Positions 48,042 through 57,419 of a stretch of DNA of 64,000 nucleotides are shown here, piece by piece. The stretch is from Helicobacter felis ATCC 49179. Its GTDB lineage: Bacteria; Campylobacterota; Campylobacteria; Campylobacterales; Helicobacteraceae. The notes beneath the pieces were generated by a model. The model made no database searches, was not told the origin of the DNA, and was given only the letters and a program-made list of their open reading frames with translations. The stretch spans positions 1,436,311 to 1,500,310 of the forward strand of contig NC_014810.2 of NCBI RefSeq assembly GCF_000200595.1. The letters run 5' to 3'. Position 1 is the first letter of the stretch, and each line of letters opens with the position of its first letter. The position numbers and the translations under genes were made by a program.

Positions 48042-49382
48042 TTACAATTGGTAACGAATGGAAGTCATCATGTAAGAGCGGTCTTGAGTGGTGGGAGCAA
48101 AGCTTAGGTTGAGCGCGCCAAAATCGCCCACTTTATACCCTCTATGTGTAGACACTTCGTAATAATTGAACCTAAGCATCATGCGGACATGTTTATTCAT
48201 GTTATAAAAACAAGTCAAGCCCAAACTTTCTTCATTGGCTCTAGGAGAGTAGGTAAGTCTCCCCAAAAGTTCCCAAGAAAACTTAGCATAAGTCCCCCCA
48301 CCTCGTGCGACCAGAGTGAGCGCATTGCTATTATAAAGATTATCTAAACGGCCTTCGTAAGGTGTATTGTCTTTGGTGTCGTATTTAATGGGTGTGCCAA
48401 AGCGTGCTACTTGGGCATTAGCGTTTCCAAAATTTTTATACACGCTCCAGCCAAAATGATGCTTACGGATGAAAAAATTTTGTTGCATGAGCAAGGAGGC
48501 GCTGATATGATTAATAAGACTGCTGCGCCAATATGTATGGGACAAGGCGCGGTTGTAGATGGGTAACCACCAATAAAAATGGGTTTGGATACGCCAATTC
48601 CCCAGCTTTCCCTGAGTGTCATAAGAAATCTGCCCCCCGGGAGCAGCAAAATTCTTAGGATAGAACCACAAAAAGGCCCGCACATCCCAAGATTTTTGAT
48701 GCCAACGCAAATCTATAGCATGCATGCCATAATTAGTGCGCGCCCCATTTGCGTAGCGGTATTGCACGGGAGCGTAAAAATCGCGGATATATTGCAAACT
48801 CGCCCGCCCACGCCCATAAGTGCTAAACCACTCCAAGTGCCACCCTCCCTTTTGCACAAAACACTCAAACCCTTGATTGTAACCGCTTAAAAAAAGCGCA
48901 TGGCTACGGTAACGCCCCGCTTGACAGCCTGCAATATCTTTATAAGAGTAACTCATATAGGCGCTATAAAGAATGTAATCGCGTGTGTTGACACTATTTC
49001 CATAAAGGGAGCGGTGCCACGGAGCGTTCATTAAATAGCCCTGCCAACGCCCAATGTAATACCAGTTAGCCGGCTGAAATCCTGCATTCGGCTTGCTTTG
49101 ATCGATGAGTGTTTTAGTGGAGTCAAAAGCCAATCCCCCTAACTCGCCCCCAAGCCCTGCACTCAACTTATGCGCGCTCACAGATTTAGGCAGTAAGTTC
49201 ACATCAATTTGCAAAGCCCCCACAGCGGTAACATAAGTGCCTGTCGGGTAAATCCCTTTATCTGAGTTGATTGCCGAATGGTTAAAACCAATGCGGGACA
49301 ACGATCCCACACGCCCACTGATTTTATAATCAAAAGCCAAAAGAGATAGAGGAAAAAATAACAAGGTAGCTTTAAGATTCAA
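48042..49382 (-). CDS. Hof-type outer membrane porin
   Basis: 446 residues with a signal peptide (MNLKATLLFFPLSLLA) and a large barrel, many aromatic and Gly-rich strands (GRVGSLSRIGFNHS; YSYKDIAGCQAGRYRS; MMLRFNYYEVSTHRGYKVGDFG), ending SYMMTSIRYQL. It matches the general build of Helicobacter Hof-family OMPs. The start is TTG with AAGG upstream. Substrate unknown. Confidence 0.85.
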   Translation of the reverse strand: MNLKATLLFFPLSLLAFDYKISGRVGSLSRIGFNHSAINSDKGIYPTGTYVTAVGALQIDVNLLPKSVSAHKLSAGLGGELGGLAFDSTKTLIDQSKPNAGFQPANWYYIGRWQGYLMNAPWHRSLYGNSVNTRDYILYSAYMSYSYKDIAGCQAGRYRSHALFLSGYNQGFECFVQKGGWHLEWFSTYGRGRASLQYIRDFYAPVQYRYANGARTNYGMHAIDLRWHQKSWDVRAFLWFYPKNFAAPGGQISYDTQGKLGNWRIQTHFYWWLPIYNRALSHTYWRSSLINHISASLLMQQNFFIRKHHFGWSVYKNFGNANAQVARFGTPIKYDTKDNTPYEGRLDNLYNSNALTLVARGGGTYAKFSWELLGRLTYSPRANEESLGLTCFYNMNKHVRMMLRFNYYEVSTHRGYKVGDFGALNLSFAPTTQDRSYMMTSIRYQL

Positions 49383-49401
49383 AATATTAACCTTGTGCGT
49401 C

Positions 49402-49433
49402 TTGAAGTGATTCTATATTGAACAGTTTATACT
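49402..49433 (+). promoter_or_regulatory. Candidate promoter of the PagL-like gene
   Basis: TATACT (49428-49433) is a good -10; TTGAAG (49402-49407) lies 20 bases upstream, slightly too far for a strong -35. A transcript from about 49440 would leave a leader of about 20 bases before the ATG at 49461, and would be leaderless for the ATG at 49441. Confidence 0.4.
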
Positions 49434-49460
49434 AAAAAGCATGAAAGATACAATAACAGC

Positions 49461-50093
49461 ATGGATTGCAAAGCCACTCGATTCTCTCATCTCTCATCTC
49501 TCATCTCTCATCTCTCATCTCTCATCTCTCATCTCTCATCTCTCATCTCTCATCTCTCATCTCTCCTGCTCCTAATCTTTCTATCGCCTTGTTATGGCGA
49601 GTCTACACAACCTCTCAAAGGCCCTTTTTTAGGCAAAAGAAATATGATCTCTCTTGTGGGCGGGGTGGAGTTTGGGGGGCGGGGTTTTGCTAGTTTAGGA
49701 GATTTTGGAATCCACTACGCCCAACCCGATCGCTTTTTCCGCATTCCTGGAAGACTTGTTGCCGAATTAGAAACCTTTGTAGGAGACTATGCCAAAAAGA
49801 CATTCTATATGTTTATCTTTGGTGTAGCCCAAGATATTTATTTGCCCATTTTCCGCACAGGTCTTTATGTGGGTCTTGGATTTGGTATTTATATCCGCAC
49901 CAAACAAGGGATTCGCATAGGTTCCGCTTTCACCTTTGGAGAAAAAGTTTTTCTTGGATATGCCCACAATGTGGCCAAGGGCAAGGGAGCGCTATCTTAT
50001 GAGATATTTCTCAAGCATTATTCCAATGGCAGTCTTACAGCTATCAATGCTGGGTATAATTTTGTGGGAGGGAGTATCGGCTATAGTTTTTAA
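49461..50093 (+). CDS. PagL-like lipid A 3-O-deacylase, repeat-switched
   Basis: About 210 residues. The signal region is built from SHLSSLI repeats and ends LLLLIFLSPCYG. An eight-stranded outer-membrane barrel follows, with the PagL active-site block KHYSNGSL near residue 190 (His and Ser; acyloxyacyl hydrolase family). It would remove the 3-linked acyl chain from lipid A. The frame is open here (11 repeat units), so it is ON if translation starts at 49461. The ATG at 49441 reads another frame and ends at TAA 49573-49575. The start choice is therefore decisive. Confidence 0.82.
   Translation: MDCKATRFSHLSSLISHLSSLISHLSSLISHLSSLLLLIFLSPCYGESTQPLKGPFLGKRNMISLVGGVEFGGRGFASLGDFGIHYAQPDRFFRIPGRLVAELETFVGDYAKKTFYMFIFGVAQDIYLPIFRTGLYVGLGFGIYIRTKQGIRIGSAFTFGEKVFLGYAHNVAKGKGALSYEIFLKHYSNGSLTAINAGYNFVGGSIGYSF
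49484..49560. repeat. Eleven CTCTCAT heptanucleotide repeats
   Basis: Eleven perfect head-to-tail units of CTCTCAT, then a partial CTCTC. Seven bases is not a multiple of three, so each gain or loss changes the frame of the downstream deacylase. All three frames through the tract lack stops; only one joins the barrel. Confidence 0.97.
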
Positions 50094-50173
50094 AGATTAC
50101 GATGAGTAACGATTCTTAAAGCAAATCCCCACATTTTTTCTCCCCAAAATAGGCGCGTTTATCCATCCTGCGT

Positions 50174-50179
50174 TATAAT
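50174..50179 (+). promoter_or_regulatory. Likely -10 box for katA
   Basis: TATAAT lies 48 bases before the katA ATG in a 133-base gap. No convincing -35 was found. Upstream an imperfect repeat (TTTAAAGATTACGATGAGTAACGA...) may be a regulatory site but is not assigned. Confidence 0.5.
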
Positions 50180-50226
50180 TTTCAACGGGGTTTCCCCAAA
50201 GAAAAATCTATTTTGAAAGGGTTTTC

Positions 50227-51684
50227 ATGGATAAAGATGTTGTTCTTACCAATGCCGTTGGCGCGCCTATTGGCAATAATCAAGATGTCCTCACAGCAGG
50301 ACCTAGAGGACCTGTTTTACTCCAAAGCACTTGGTTTTTAGAAAAACTCGCCCATTTTGATCGCGAGCGCATTCCTGAGCGCGTGGTGCACGCTAAGGGG
50401 AGTGGAGCTTATGGGACTTTGACCATCACTAACACAGAAATCACCAAATACAGCAAAGCCAAACTTTTTAATCAGGTGGGTAAAAAAACCCCTTGCTTTT
50501 TGCGCTTTTCCACCGTGGCGGGTGAAAAGGGATCAGCAGATGCCGAGCGCGATCCTAGGGGCTTTGCGCTCAAGCTCTACACAGAAGAGGGTAACTGGGA
50601 CATCGTGGGCAATAACACCCCCGTGTTTTTTATCCGCGATCCGCTCAAATTCCCCGATTTTATCCACACTCAAAAACGCCACCCCAAGACCAATTTAAAA
50701 GACGCTACGATGGTTTGGGACTTTTGGAGCTTAGTGCCTGAGAGTTTGCACCAAATCACCATTTTAATGAGCGATCGGGGGATTCCTAAGAGTTACCGCC
50801 ATATGAATGGCTATGGTAGCCACACTTTCAGCCTTGTCAATGAAAAAAACGAACGCTTTTGGGTGAAATTCCACTTTAAAACCTTGCAGGGTATCCAAAA
50901 CCTCACCAGCGAGGAAGCGGCTAAGATTCGCATGCACGACATGGATTCGCACCAACGCGATCTGTTTGAAGCCATTGAGAAAAAAGACTATCCTAAATGG
51001 CGTTTTTGTGTGCAGGTGATGCCTGAGAGCGATGCCAAAAACTACAAATTCCACCCCTTTGATGTTACCAAAGTGTGGAGTCATAAAGACTACCCCTTGA
51101 TCGAAGTGGGCATTTTAGAGCTCAATAAAAACCCCGAAAATTATTTTGCTGAGGTGGAACAATCCGCTTTCAACCCCGCCCATGTGGTGCCCGGTGTGGG
51201 TTATAGCCCTGATCGCATGCTACAAGGGCGACTCTTTGCCTATGGGGATACCCACCGCTATAGGCTAGGGATTAACCATAGTCAGCTACCGGTCAATGCG
51301 CCTCGTTGTCCTTTTGCAACCTCTTCACGCGATGGTTTTATGAATAATGGGCATGACGGTGCGATGCGCAACTACGAGCCTAGCTCCTTGCCCGGCTATA
51401 AAGAAGCCCCTCATGCGCGCGAACCTAAACTCGATCTTGGCAAGCTTGAGGATGAAATGGCAGCTTATGCTTACAATTTCCGCGATCATGACACGGATTA
51501 CTACACCCAAGCGGGCGATCTCTTCCGCTTGATGCCCAAAGATGAGCAGGAGCGTACTTGTCAAAACATCGCCGATGCGATGCAAGGTGTGTCTGAAGAC
51601 ATCATCAAACGCCAGCTAGAACACTTTAAAAAGGCGGACAGCCATTATGGCCAACGCATCCAAGAGTTGCTAAAAAAATATTAG
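50227..51684 (+). CDS. katA: Monofunctional catalase
   Basis: Heme catalase of 485 residues. The distal active-site block [20 protein letters not shown] and the heme-ligand segment [14 protein letters not shown] (Tyr) are intact. NADPH-binding-type residues are present. No signal peptide is visible. Full length matches small-subunit bacterial catalases. Confidence 0.97.
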   Translation: MDKDVVLTNAVGAPIGNNQDVLTAGPRGPVLLQSTWFLEKLAHFDRERIPERVVHAKGSGAYGTLTITNTEITKYSKAKLFNQVGKKTPCFLRFSTVAGEKGSADAERDPRGFALKLYTEEGNWDIVGNNTPVFFIRDPLKFPDFIHTQKRHPKTNLKDATMVWDFWSLVPESLHQITILMSDRGIPKSYRHMNGYGSHTFSLVNEKNERFWVKFHFKTLQGIQNLTSEEAAKIRMHDMDSHQRDLFEAIEKKDYPKWRFCVQVMPESDAKNYKFHPFDVTKVWSHKDYPLIEVGILELNKNPENYFAEVEQSAFNPAHVVPGVGYSPDRMLQGRLFAYGDTHRYRLGINHSQLPVNAPRCPFATSSRDGFMNNGHDGAMRNYEPSSLPGYKEAPHAREPKLDLGKLEDEMAAYAYNFRDHDTDYYTQAGDLFRLMPKDEQERTCQNIADAMQGVSEDIIKRQLEHFKKADSHYGQRIQELLKKY

Positions 51685-51757
51685 CCTTATAAGGAGGGGG
51701 TAACCAACAATGCGCCTAATTTTGCTATCCTTGCATGAGATTATCTTAGGAGAGTTG

Positions 51758-51961
51758 ATGAAATTTTTTGAGGAATATAAAACCCGCTTGTTTTTCATTT
51801 ATTGGGTGCGTTGGATGGTTTCGGCCGTGGTGATGTTGCCCTTTATGCTTTTGTTTGAGTGGTTGCACACACCTCTTTGGCTCAATCTCTTTATCGGACA
51901 AACAATCGGCGCGATCATCTTTTTTAAAATTGACAAGTTTATTTTCCGCAAACAGGACTAA
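51758..51961 (+). CDS. Small two-helix membrane protein
   Basis: About 67 residues. The chosen ATG at 51758 has TAGGAG six bases upstream. Two hydrophobic helices (FFIYWVRWMVSAVVMLPFMLLF; LWLNLFIGQTIGAIIFF) are joined by a short loop, with a charged C-terminal end KFIFRKQD. It follows katA by 73 bases. Function unknown. Confidence 0.65.
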   Translation: MKFFEEYKTRLFFIYWVRWMVSAVVMLPFMLLFEWLHTPLWLNLFIGQTIGAIIFFKIDKFIFRKQD

Positions 51962-52032
51962 GACTACATTCTCTAATTTTTTGGGCACGTGCACTTGGGG
52001 TAGCCAAAACGCTTTTATGGTAGCATAGACTT

Positions 52033-53352
52033 ATGGAAAAGCTTAAAAAAATTCTGATGTTGGCTCTCCCCTCAGCAAGCAATAATTTTTTGGAAATTTT
52101 TGTCATTGCTATTTCTACCGTGTTTATGGGACGACTCTCAGACACCCATATTGTAGGGTTGGGAGTGGGGTTGCAGTATATCTTGCTCTTTTATTGTATC
52201 AACTCGATTTTTTTCATTGGCACAAATGCTATTTTGAGTCGCCTAGTGGGGGCGCAAGATATGGAAAACTTGGCAGCGGGTTATTCAAGTATCCTTATAG
52301 GGGCGATGGGCATTTGTGCGCTAGCTTGTGCGCTGGGTTTTTTGGGGATCGCCCCCTTTGTGCATTGGATGGGTGTGAGTGGAGAGGCAAACCGCCTAGC
52401 TCAAGAATATTTGCGCATTTTTATTTTTGCCATGCCCGCTATTTTTGTCAAAAATGTCATGGTAGCCGCTCTAGCTAGCCTCTCTGATACTCTAACTCCC
52501 CTGCTTATCAAAACGGCCATGAGCGTGCTCTGTTTATTCTTAAACGATGCGCTTATCTTTGGCAAGTATGGTTTTATGCGCTTAGACATTGCTGGAGCGG
52601 CTTTAGCTAATGTGATTGCGGCGTTTTTAGAATTGGCGATTTTATTTGGAGTGATTGCCATCAAAAACACCCCTCTTGAATTCAGATGGAAATTTGATTG
52701 GCAATGTTTTAAGCGCACTTGGCATGTGGGCTGGCCTTCTGGATTTGAGCGGCTTTTAAGTCTTTTTTCTATGGTTTTAGTGTCTAAATTTGTTGCAAGT
52801 TATGGCGATGTCATTTTGGCAGGGATGCAGGTGGGTTTGCGCGTGGAAACCTTTAGCTTTATGCCCGGACTAGGTTTTACCATCGCTTGCATGGTGTTGG
52901 TTGGGCAGAATTTAGGGGCTAATCGTATAGAGGTAGCGCAAGATTATGTGCGCACGACTTTAAAGGTAGCAGGGTCTCTCTTAGGGTTTTTAGGAATACT
53001 CATGGTGGTTTTTGCTAAACCTTTTGCAGGGATTTTCTCTCAAAACCCCAAGGTGATCGAAGTGGCTGCTTGGTATCTCATAGCTGTAGGAATCTCTCAA
53101 ATGCCTTTGATTTTTCTCTTTGTGCTGGATGGGGTTTTTAGGGGGGCGGGGATGGCTAAAATTTCCTTATATATCAACACTACTAGCATATGGCTGTTAC
53201 GCATTGCCCCCATGTATGTTTTGCTCAAAAGTGGCATGGATATTAAATGGCTCTTTGTTGTTATCTGTGTAGAAACCTATATCCGTTCAGGGATTTTTTA
53301 TTGGGCTTATGCACAGGGGTGGTGGAAAAAACCCGGGCGTTTTGCGCCCTAG
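52033..53352 (+). CDS. MATE-family efflux transporter
   Basis: 439 residues with twelve predicted membrane helices in two homologous halves, typical of MATE drug or metabolite exporters driven by H+ or Na+. Visible blocks are [21 protein letters not shown]-type loops and [19 protein letters not shown]. Substrate unknown. The stop is interlocked with gmd as CTAG. Confidence 0.92.
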   Translation: MEKLKKILMLALPSASNNFLEIFVIAISTVFMGRLSDTHIVGLGVGLQYILLFYCINSIFFIGTNAILSRLVGAQDMENLAAGYSSILIGAMGICALACALGFLGIAPFVHWMGVSGEANRLAQEYLRIFIFAMPAIFVKNVMVAALASLSDTLTPLLIKTAMSVLCLFLNDALIFGKYGFMRLDIAGAALANVIAAFLELAILFGVIAIKNTPLEFRWKFDWQCFKRTWHVGWPSGFERLLSLFSMVLVSKFVASYGDVILAGMQVGLRVETFSFMPGLGFTIACMVLVGQNLGANRIEVAQDYVRTTLKVAGSLLGFLGILMVVFAKPFAGIFSQNPKVIEVAAWYLIAVGISQMPLIFLFVLDGVFRGAGMAKISLYINTTSIWLLRIAPMYVLLKSGMDIKWLFVVICVETYIRSGIFYWAYAQGWWKKPGRFAP

Positions 53353-54446
53353 CGCACTAACGCCTCTTTCTTGGCCAAAACCAAATCGCTTCTTAACATA
53401 TCTGTAATGAGATCGTCTACACTAAACTCACGCTTCCAGCCTAATTCGCGCTCAATCTTGGAAGGATCGCCTAGGAGTAAATCCACTTCTGTGGGGCGGA
53501 AATAGCGGGCATCTACACGCACCACAATTTGATCTTTTTTGAGAGAATGTTTGAGATCGACACATAGGTCGCTAGATTCAAATCCACGGATCACCCCCAC
53601 CTCTTCTAACCCTTCTCCTCTAAATTCTAAAATCACTCCCACACGCGCAAAGCAACGCCGAGTAAATTCTCGAATACTCATTGTTTCCCCACTAGCGACC
53701 ACAAAATCTACCGGCTCTTTGTGTTGTAAAATCAAATGCATCGCCTTTACATAGTCTTTTGCATGCCCATAGTCGCGTTTGGCATCCAAATTGCCCAAAT
53801 ACAAACAATCTTGCAAACCCAAAAGCATGCGACTAATGGCCATCGTAATTTTGCGGGTTACAAAAGTTTCTCCTCTAACCGGGCTTTCATGGTTAAACAA
53901 AATCCCATTGACGGCAAAGAATCCATAAGCTTCGCGGTAGTTTTTGGTGATGTAATAGGCATAGAGTTTAGCCACCGCGTAAGGACTTCTAGGGTTAAAG
54001 GGGGTGTTCTCATTTTGGGGAGTTTCTAGCACTTCTCCATAAAGTTCTGAGGTGCTCGCTTGATAAAAGCGGGTGTCTTTGAGATTTAAAAAACGCATCG
54101 CTTCTAAAAGGCGTAAAGTCCCCAAAGCATCCACATTAGCCGTATATTCAGGCATTTCAAAAGAAACTTGCACATGGCTTTGAGCGGCCAAGTTATAAAT
54201 TTCTGTGGGGCGGATTTTAGCCACAAGGCTAGTCATATTGCTCGAATCGGTGAGATCGCCATAATGTAAGAAAAAGCGGTTATGGCTAGTGTGCGTGTCC
54301 TCATAAATAGAATCGATACGCGCAGTATTGAATGAAGAACTGCGCCTTTTAATGCCATGCACGTCATAGCCCAAATCTAGCAAGTAGCGCGCTAGATAAC
54401 TCCCATCTTGTCCAGTAATCCCGCTAATCAGTGCGATTTTTTTCAT
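53349..54446 (-). CDS. gmd: GDP-mannose 4,6-dehydratase
   Basis: SDR enzyme of 365 residues that makes GDP-4-keto-6-deoxymannose, precursor of GDP-fucose for LPS Lewis-type antigens. It opens with [17 protein letters not shown], and has the active-site [19 protein letters not shown] (Tyr-Lys) and [16 protein letters not shown]. It is downstream of manC. GDP-fucose synthase is not in the window. Confidence 0.95.
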   Translation of the reverse strand: MKKIALISGITGQDGSYLARYLLDLGYDVHGIKRRSSSFNTARIDSIYEDTHTSHNRFFLHYGDLTDSSNMTSLVAKIRPTEIYNLAAQSHVQVSFEMPEYTANVDALGTLRLLEAMRFLNLKDTRFYQASTSELYGEVLETPQNENTPFNPRSPYAVAKLYAYYITKNYREAYGFFAVNGILFNHESPVRGETFVTRKITMAISRMLLGLQDCLYLGNLDAKRDYGHAKDYVKAMHLILQHKEPVDFVVASGETMSIREFTRRCFARVGVILEFRGEGLEEVGVIRGFESSDLCVDLKHSLKKDQIVVRVDARYFRPTEVDLLLGDPSKIERELGWKREFSVDDLITDMLRSDLVLAKKEALVR

Positions 54447-54455
54447 AGTGATCCT

Positions 54456-55841
54456 TTAGGGGCGTTTGTAATCATCTTGCAAGCGTTCAATATCGGCTTC
54501 ATCGCACAGACCGCACTGCACTTCTAAGATTTTTAGAGGCTGGTTGGTGTCATTGCCCAGTCTGTGGATTTGTCCTTGTTTGATAAACACGCTCTCATTA
54601 GTGTGCACTTTTAAGTTGCGCTCTTCAATCACCACACTGGCCACCCCCTCCACCACGACCCAGTGCTCGCTGCGGTGTTTGTGCCTTTGCAAACTGAGGC
54701 GTTTATGAGGCGTGATTTCTAGCAATTTTACCTTAAAAGCGGGATAATCCAATAAAACCTCAAAACTTCCCCAAGGGCGGTATTCTAGTGGGTAACTTTG
54801 CAATAAGGCGGGGTATTTTTCCCCAATTTGAGCCACCACATTTTTAAGGCTGTCCAAATGGCTTTGGCTTGCAACCAATAAAGCATCTCGAGTGTCCACG
54901 ACCACACAATTTTCTATGCCCAATAAACATATGAGCTTATCCTTAGTGCTAGTGGCGTAGTTATGGGCAGACTGATAGCTCTCTAATTTGCCATTGTGGC
55001 AAACATTGCCATGTGCGTCAGCAGGCAAACTATTGTGCAAACTCTTAAAATGCCCCACATCTTGCCAATTAGCTTTTAGGGGCACTAGCTTTAAATCTGG
55101 GCATTTTTGCCATAATTCTATGTCTACCGAGCCCTCTTGCAAAATTTCCATGCCCTCACATTTTAAGATATTTGGGAGTTTTTTAGCTTTTTGAAACAGG
55201 ATTTGGCAGGCTTGCAACATAGCAGGCACATGCACAGCGCACGCCTCTAAAAACACTCCGGCTTTAAAGACAAACATCCCACTATTGATATAAAAATCTC
55301 CCTCCTGCGCGCTCAATCCCTCAATTTGAGAAGGGCTAGGTTTTTCTATAAAACTTAATACCCTGCAAACTCCATTTTCAGGCGCGCTGCAACGCACAAA
55401 GCCGTATTGAGAGCTAGGCTCTTGGGCAATTCCAAAGAGGATCATTTGATCTTCTTGGGCATGCTGTGTGGCAATTTTGAGGGCTTCTCTAAAGGCTTGT
55501 ATGTCCATGAGATGATCGGTAGGACTGACTACCAACACTTCGCAAGGATCGGAACTCAAGGCAGCTAAAATCAGAGAATTCATGGTGTTTTTGCTCGCGC
55601 TCTCCAAGAGAAAATCTGTGCGATCTGCTAAGTTCGCATGGCTAACTTCCCCTAGAGCATGGAAATAATGCGCGTCATTGCACACCACCAAAAAGTGGGA
55701 TTCTTCTGTATTCAAGCGTTCTAAAGCCAGACCAAATAAACTGCGATCGCCATAAAGTTTTAAAAACTGCTTGGGAAAGTGTTCGCGGCTTAAAGGCCAC
55801 AACCTTTTACCGCTCCCTCCACTTAAAATTATATGGGTCAT
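54456..55841 (-). CDS. manC: Mannose-1-phosphate guanylyltransferase / phosphomannose isomerase
   Basis: Bifunctional enzyme of 461 residues. The N-terminal nucleotidyl transferase has LSGGSGKRLWPLSRE and PKQFL; the C-terminal cupin phosphomannose isomerase has LSLQRHKHRSEHWVVVEG. It makes GDP-mannose for gmd, ten bases downstream, so they form a two-gene sugar operon. Confidence 0.95.
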   Translation of the reverse strand: MTHIILSGGSGKRLWPLSREHFPKQFLKLYGDRSLFGLALERLNTEESHFLVVCNDAHYFHALGEVSHANLADRTDFLLESASKNTMNSLILAALSSDPCEVLVVSPTDHLMDIQAFREALKIATQHAQEDQMILFGIAQEPSSQYGFVRCSAPENGVCRVLSFIEKPSPSQIEGLSAQEGDFYINSGMFVFKAGVFLEACAVHVPAMLQACQILFQKAKKLPNILKCEGMEILQEGSVDIELWQKCPDLKLVPLKANWQDVGHFKSLHNSLPADAHGNVCHNGKLESYQSAHNYATSTKDKLICLLGIENCVVVDTRDALLVASQSHLDSLKNVVAQIGEKYPALLQSYPLEYRPWGSFEVLLDYPAFKVKLLEITPHKRLSLQRHKHRSEHWVVVEGVASVVIEERNLKVHTNESVFIKQGQIHRLGNDTNQPLKILEVQCGLCDEADIERLQDDYKRP

Positions 55842-55917
55842 TTTGTCTCCAAAAGTAAACTAGAGATTAAACTTGCTATGCTACAATGCGAGGCCTTAAA
55901 ATTTACAAGGAGCATTT

Positions 55918-56826
55918 ATGGAAATTCAGTTTATTTTAGACCACATGAATAAAAACCATGTAGGTGATATGGAAAAGTTATTAGGAAAATTTGGCCAAAT
56001 CAAGGGCGTGCAGGGCGTACATCTTAAAACCGCTACTTTGGAACACATCGAAATTGCTTACACTCTTGAAGGCAAAGATGGCGCGCTCAAAATTGATTAC
56101 CCTGCCAAAGTGAGCGATAATGAAGGCATTAAAAACGCCATCATCGCCCTTTGCACTTCTATTTCTGAAACCACAGACTTTAAGGGTGTGCAAGAAGATT
56201 TAGAAAAATTCCGCGAAGGTTTTAGCAGTGTGTGTATCGCCAGTCTTAGCCCTGAAAATGAAGTAATTTGTTCTTATAGTGCGCTTCTTTTTGATGAGCA
56301 AAACGGGCATAAACAATTTTATATTTATGTCAGTGAGGTGGCCGAGCATTTTAAAAGTCTTAAAGCCCATCCTGAAAATGTAGAGGTAATGTTTTTAGAA
56401 GATGAGGCGAGTGCTAAATCTCCCATCTTGCGTAAACGCCTGCGCTATAGGACAAAGTTGCACTTTGTTGAAAGAGGGGCAGAGTTTGATCGCGTCTATG
56501 ATAATTTCTTGAACAAACACGGCAAAGGGCGCGGATTGGAAACTATCCGCCATATGCAAGATTTTCATCTCATCAAGTTAGAGTTCCTTAAAGGGCGTTT
56601 TGTTAAAGGTTTTGGTCAAGCTTATGATGTGGATGCGCATGGGCATATTTCTTATGTTGGAGCTCAGGGCAATCCCCATAGTAAGGGCAACCCTCATGGC
56701 GGACACCCACACGGACACCCCCATGGTGCAAATCCACATGGAGGACATTCTCATGGAGGACACCCACACGGCGGGCATCCCCATGGACATGGCGCACACC
56801 ATCCCGGAGGCCATCCACACGCTTAA
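55918..56826 (+). CDS. hugZ: HugZ heme oxygenase with His-rich tail
   Basis: 302 residues; residues 1-250 match HugZ of H. pylori (split-barrel, pyridoxamine-oxidase-like), which opens heme to release iron. The tail (about 251-302) has 18 His in 52 residues in GNPHGGHPHG-type repeats and is not part of the normal 250-residue enzyme. It may store or buffer nickel, zinc, iron or heme. AAGGAG precedes the ATG. The fur gene follows on the same strand. Confidence 0.9.
   Translation: MEIQFILDHMNKNHVGDMEKLLGKFGQIKGVQGVHLKTATLEHIEIAYTLEGKDGALKIDYPAKVSDNEGIKNAIIALCTSISETTDFKGVQEDLEKFREGFSSVCIASLSPENEVICSYSALLFDEQNGHKQFYIYVSEVAEHFKSLKAHPENVEVMFLEDEASAKSPILRKRLRYRTKLHFVERGAEFDRVYDNFLNKHGKGRGLETIRHMQDFHLIKLEFLKGRFVKGFGQAYDVDAHGHISYVGAQGNPHSKGNPHGGHPHGHPHGANPHGGHSHGGHPHGGHPHGHGAHHPGGHPHA
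56668..56823 (+). repeat. His-Pro-Gly repeat-coding tract
   Basis: Degenerate in-frame DNA repeat (ACACCCCCATGGT-type units) coding GGHPHG blocks at the end of hugZ. All differences keep the frame, so it looks like a conserved protein tail and not a switch. Confidence 0.7.
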
Positions 56827-56966
56827 CCCTTTTTCTCTCCCCAAATGGGGGGAGGGTAACTCCCCTATAGAATTTCAGAAATTAAACGACATTAAATAAA
56901 TAATGTTATGATAAAGGTTTAGCCATGCGCAAGCATGGGTGTTTCATGCCAAAAAGGAGTTTAAGA

Positions 56967-57419
56967 ATGCGGCGGTTAGAAACCTTGGAGTCCATTTTAG
57001 AGCGTTTGAGAGTTTCCATTAGAAAAAATGGATTAAAAAATTCCAAACAACGCGAGGAGGTGGTGAGTGTGCTTTACAAAAGTGGAACGCATTTAAGTCC
57101 TGAGGAGATCACCCATAGTATCCGTTTACGAGACAAGAATACAAGCATTTCTTCAGTCTATCGAATCCTCAATTTCTTAGAAAAAGAGCGATTTATCTAC
57201 ACTTTGGAGACCAATAAAAATGGACGGCGTTACGAGATCGCAGCCAAAGAACACCATGATCACATTATTTGTCTGCAATGTGGAGAGATCGTCGAGTTTG
57301 TGGACCAAGAGATAGAAGAGAGGCAAGTTCAAGTGGTGCATAAGTTTCAAGCCAAGCTAGTTAGCCATGACATGAAACTCTTTGTCGTGTGTGCTAAGTG
57401 TTTGGCTAAGGAGAATTAA
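56967..57419 (+). CDS. fur: Ferric uptake regulator Fur
   Basis: About 150 residues. The sequence tracks H. pylori Fur very closely: RRLETLESILERLR, GTHLSPEEITHSIR and SVYRILNFLEKE (DNA-recognition helix), then EHHDHIICLQCGEIVEF and the second CxxC (CAKC). It represses iron uptake genes and, in Helicobacter, also acts as apo-Fur. The start at 56967 has AAGGAG. Upstream sequence near 56895-56915 (AATAATGTTATGAT) is AT-rich and could be a Fur site but is not certain. Confidence 0.96.
   Translation: MRRLETLESILERLRVSIRKNGLKNSKQREEVVSVLYKSGTHLSPEEITHSIRLRDKNTSISSVYRILNFLEKERFIYTLETNKNGRRYEIAAKEHHDHIICLQCGEIVEFVDQEIEERQVQVVHKFQAKLVSHDMKLFVVCAKCLAKEN

Noticed and set aside
49484-49560. CRISPR array
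   Set aside because: The repeat is head-to-tail with no spacers.
49466-49693. Second frame through the heptanucleotide repeats
   Set aside because: It is open only because the repeat lacks stops in all frames; it ends soon after and does not encode the barrel. Kept as the OFF frame, not as a gene.
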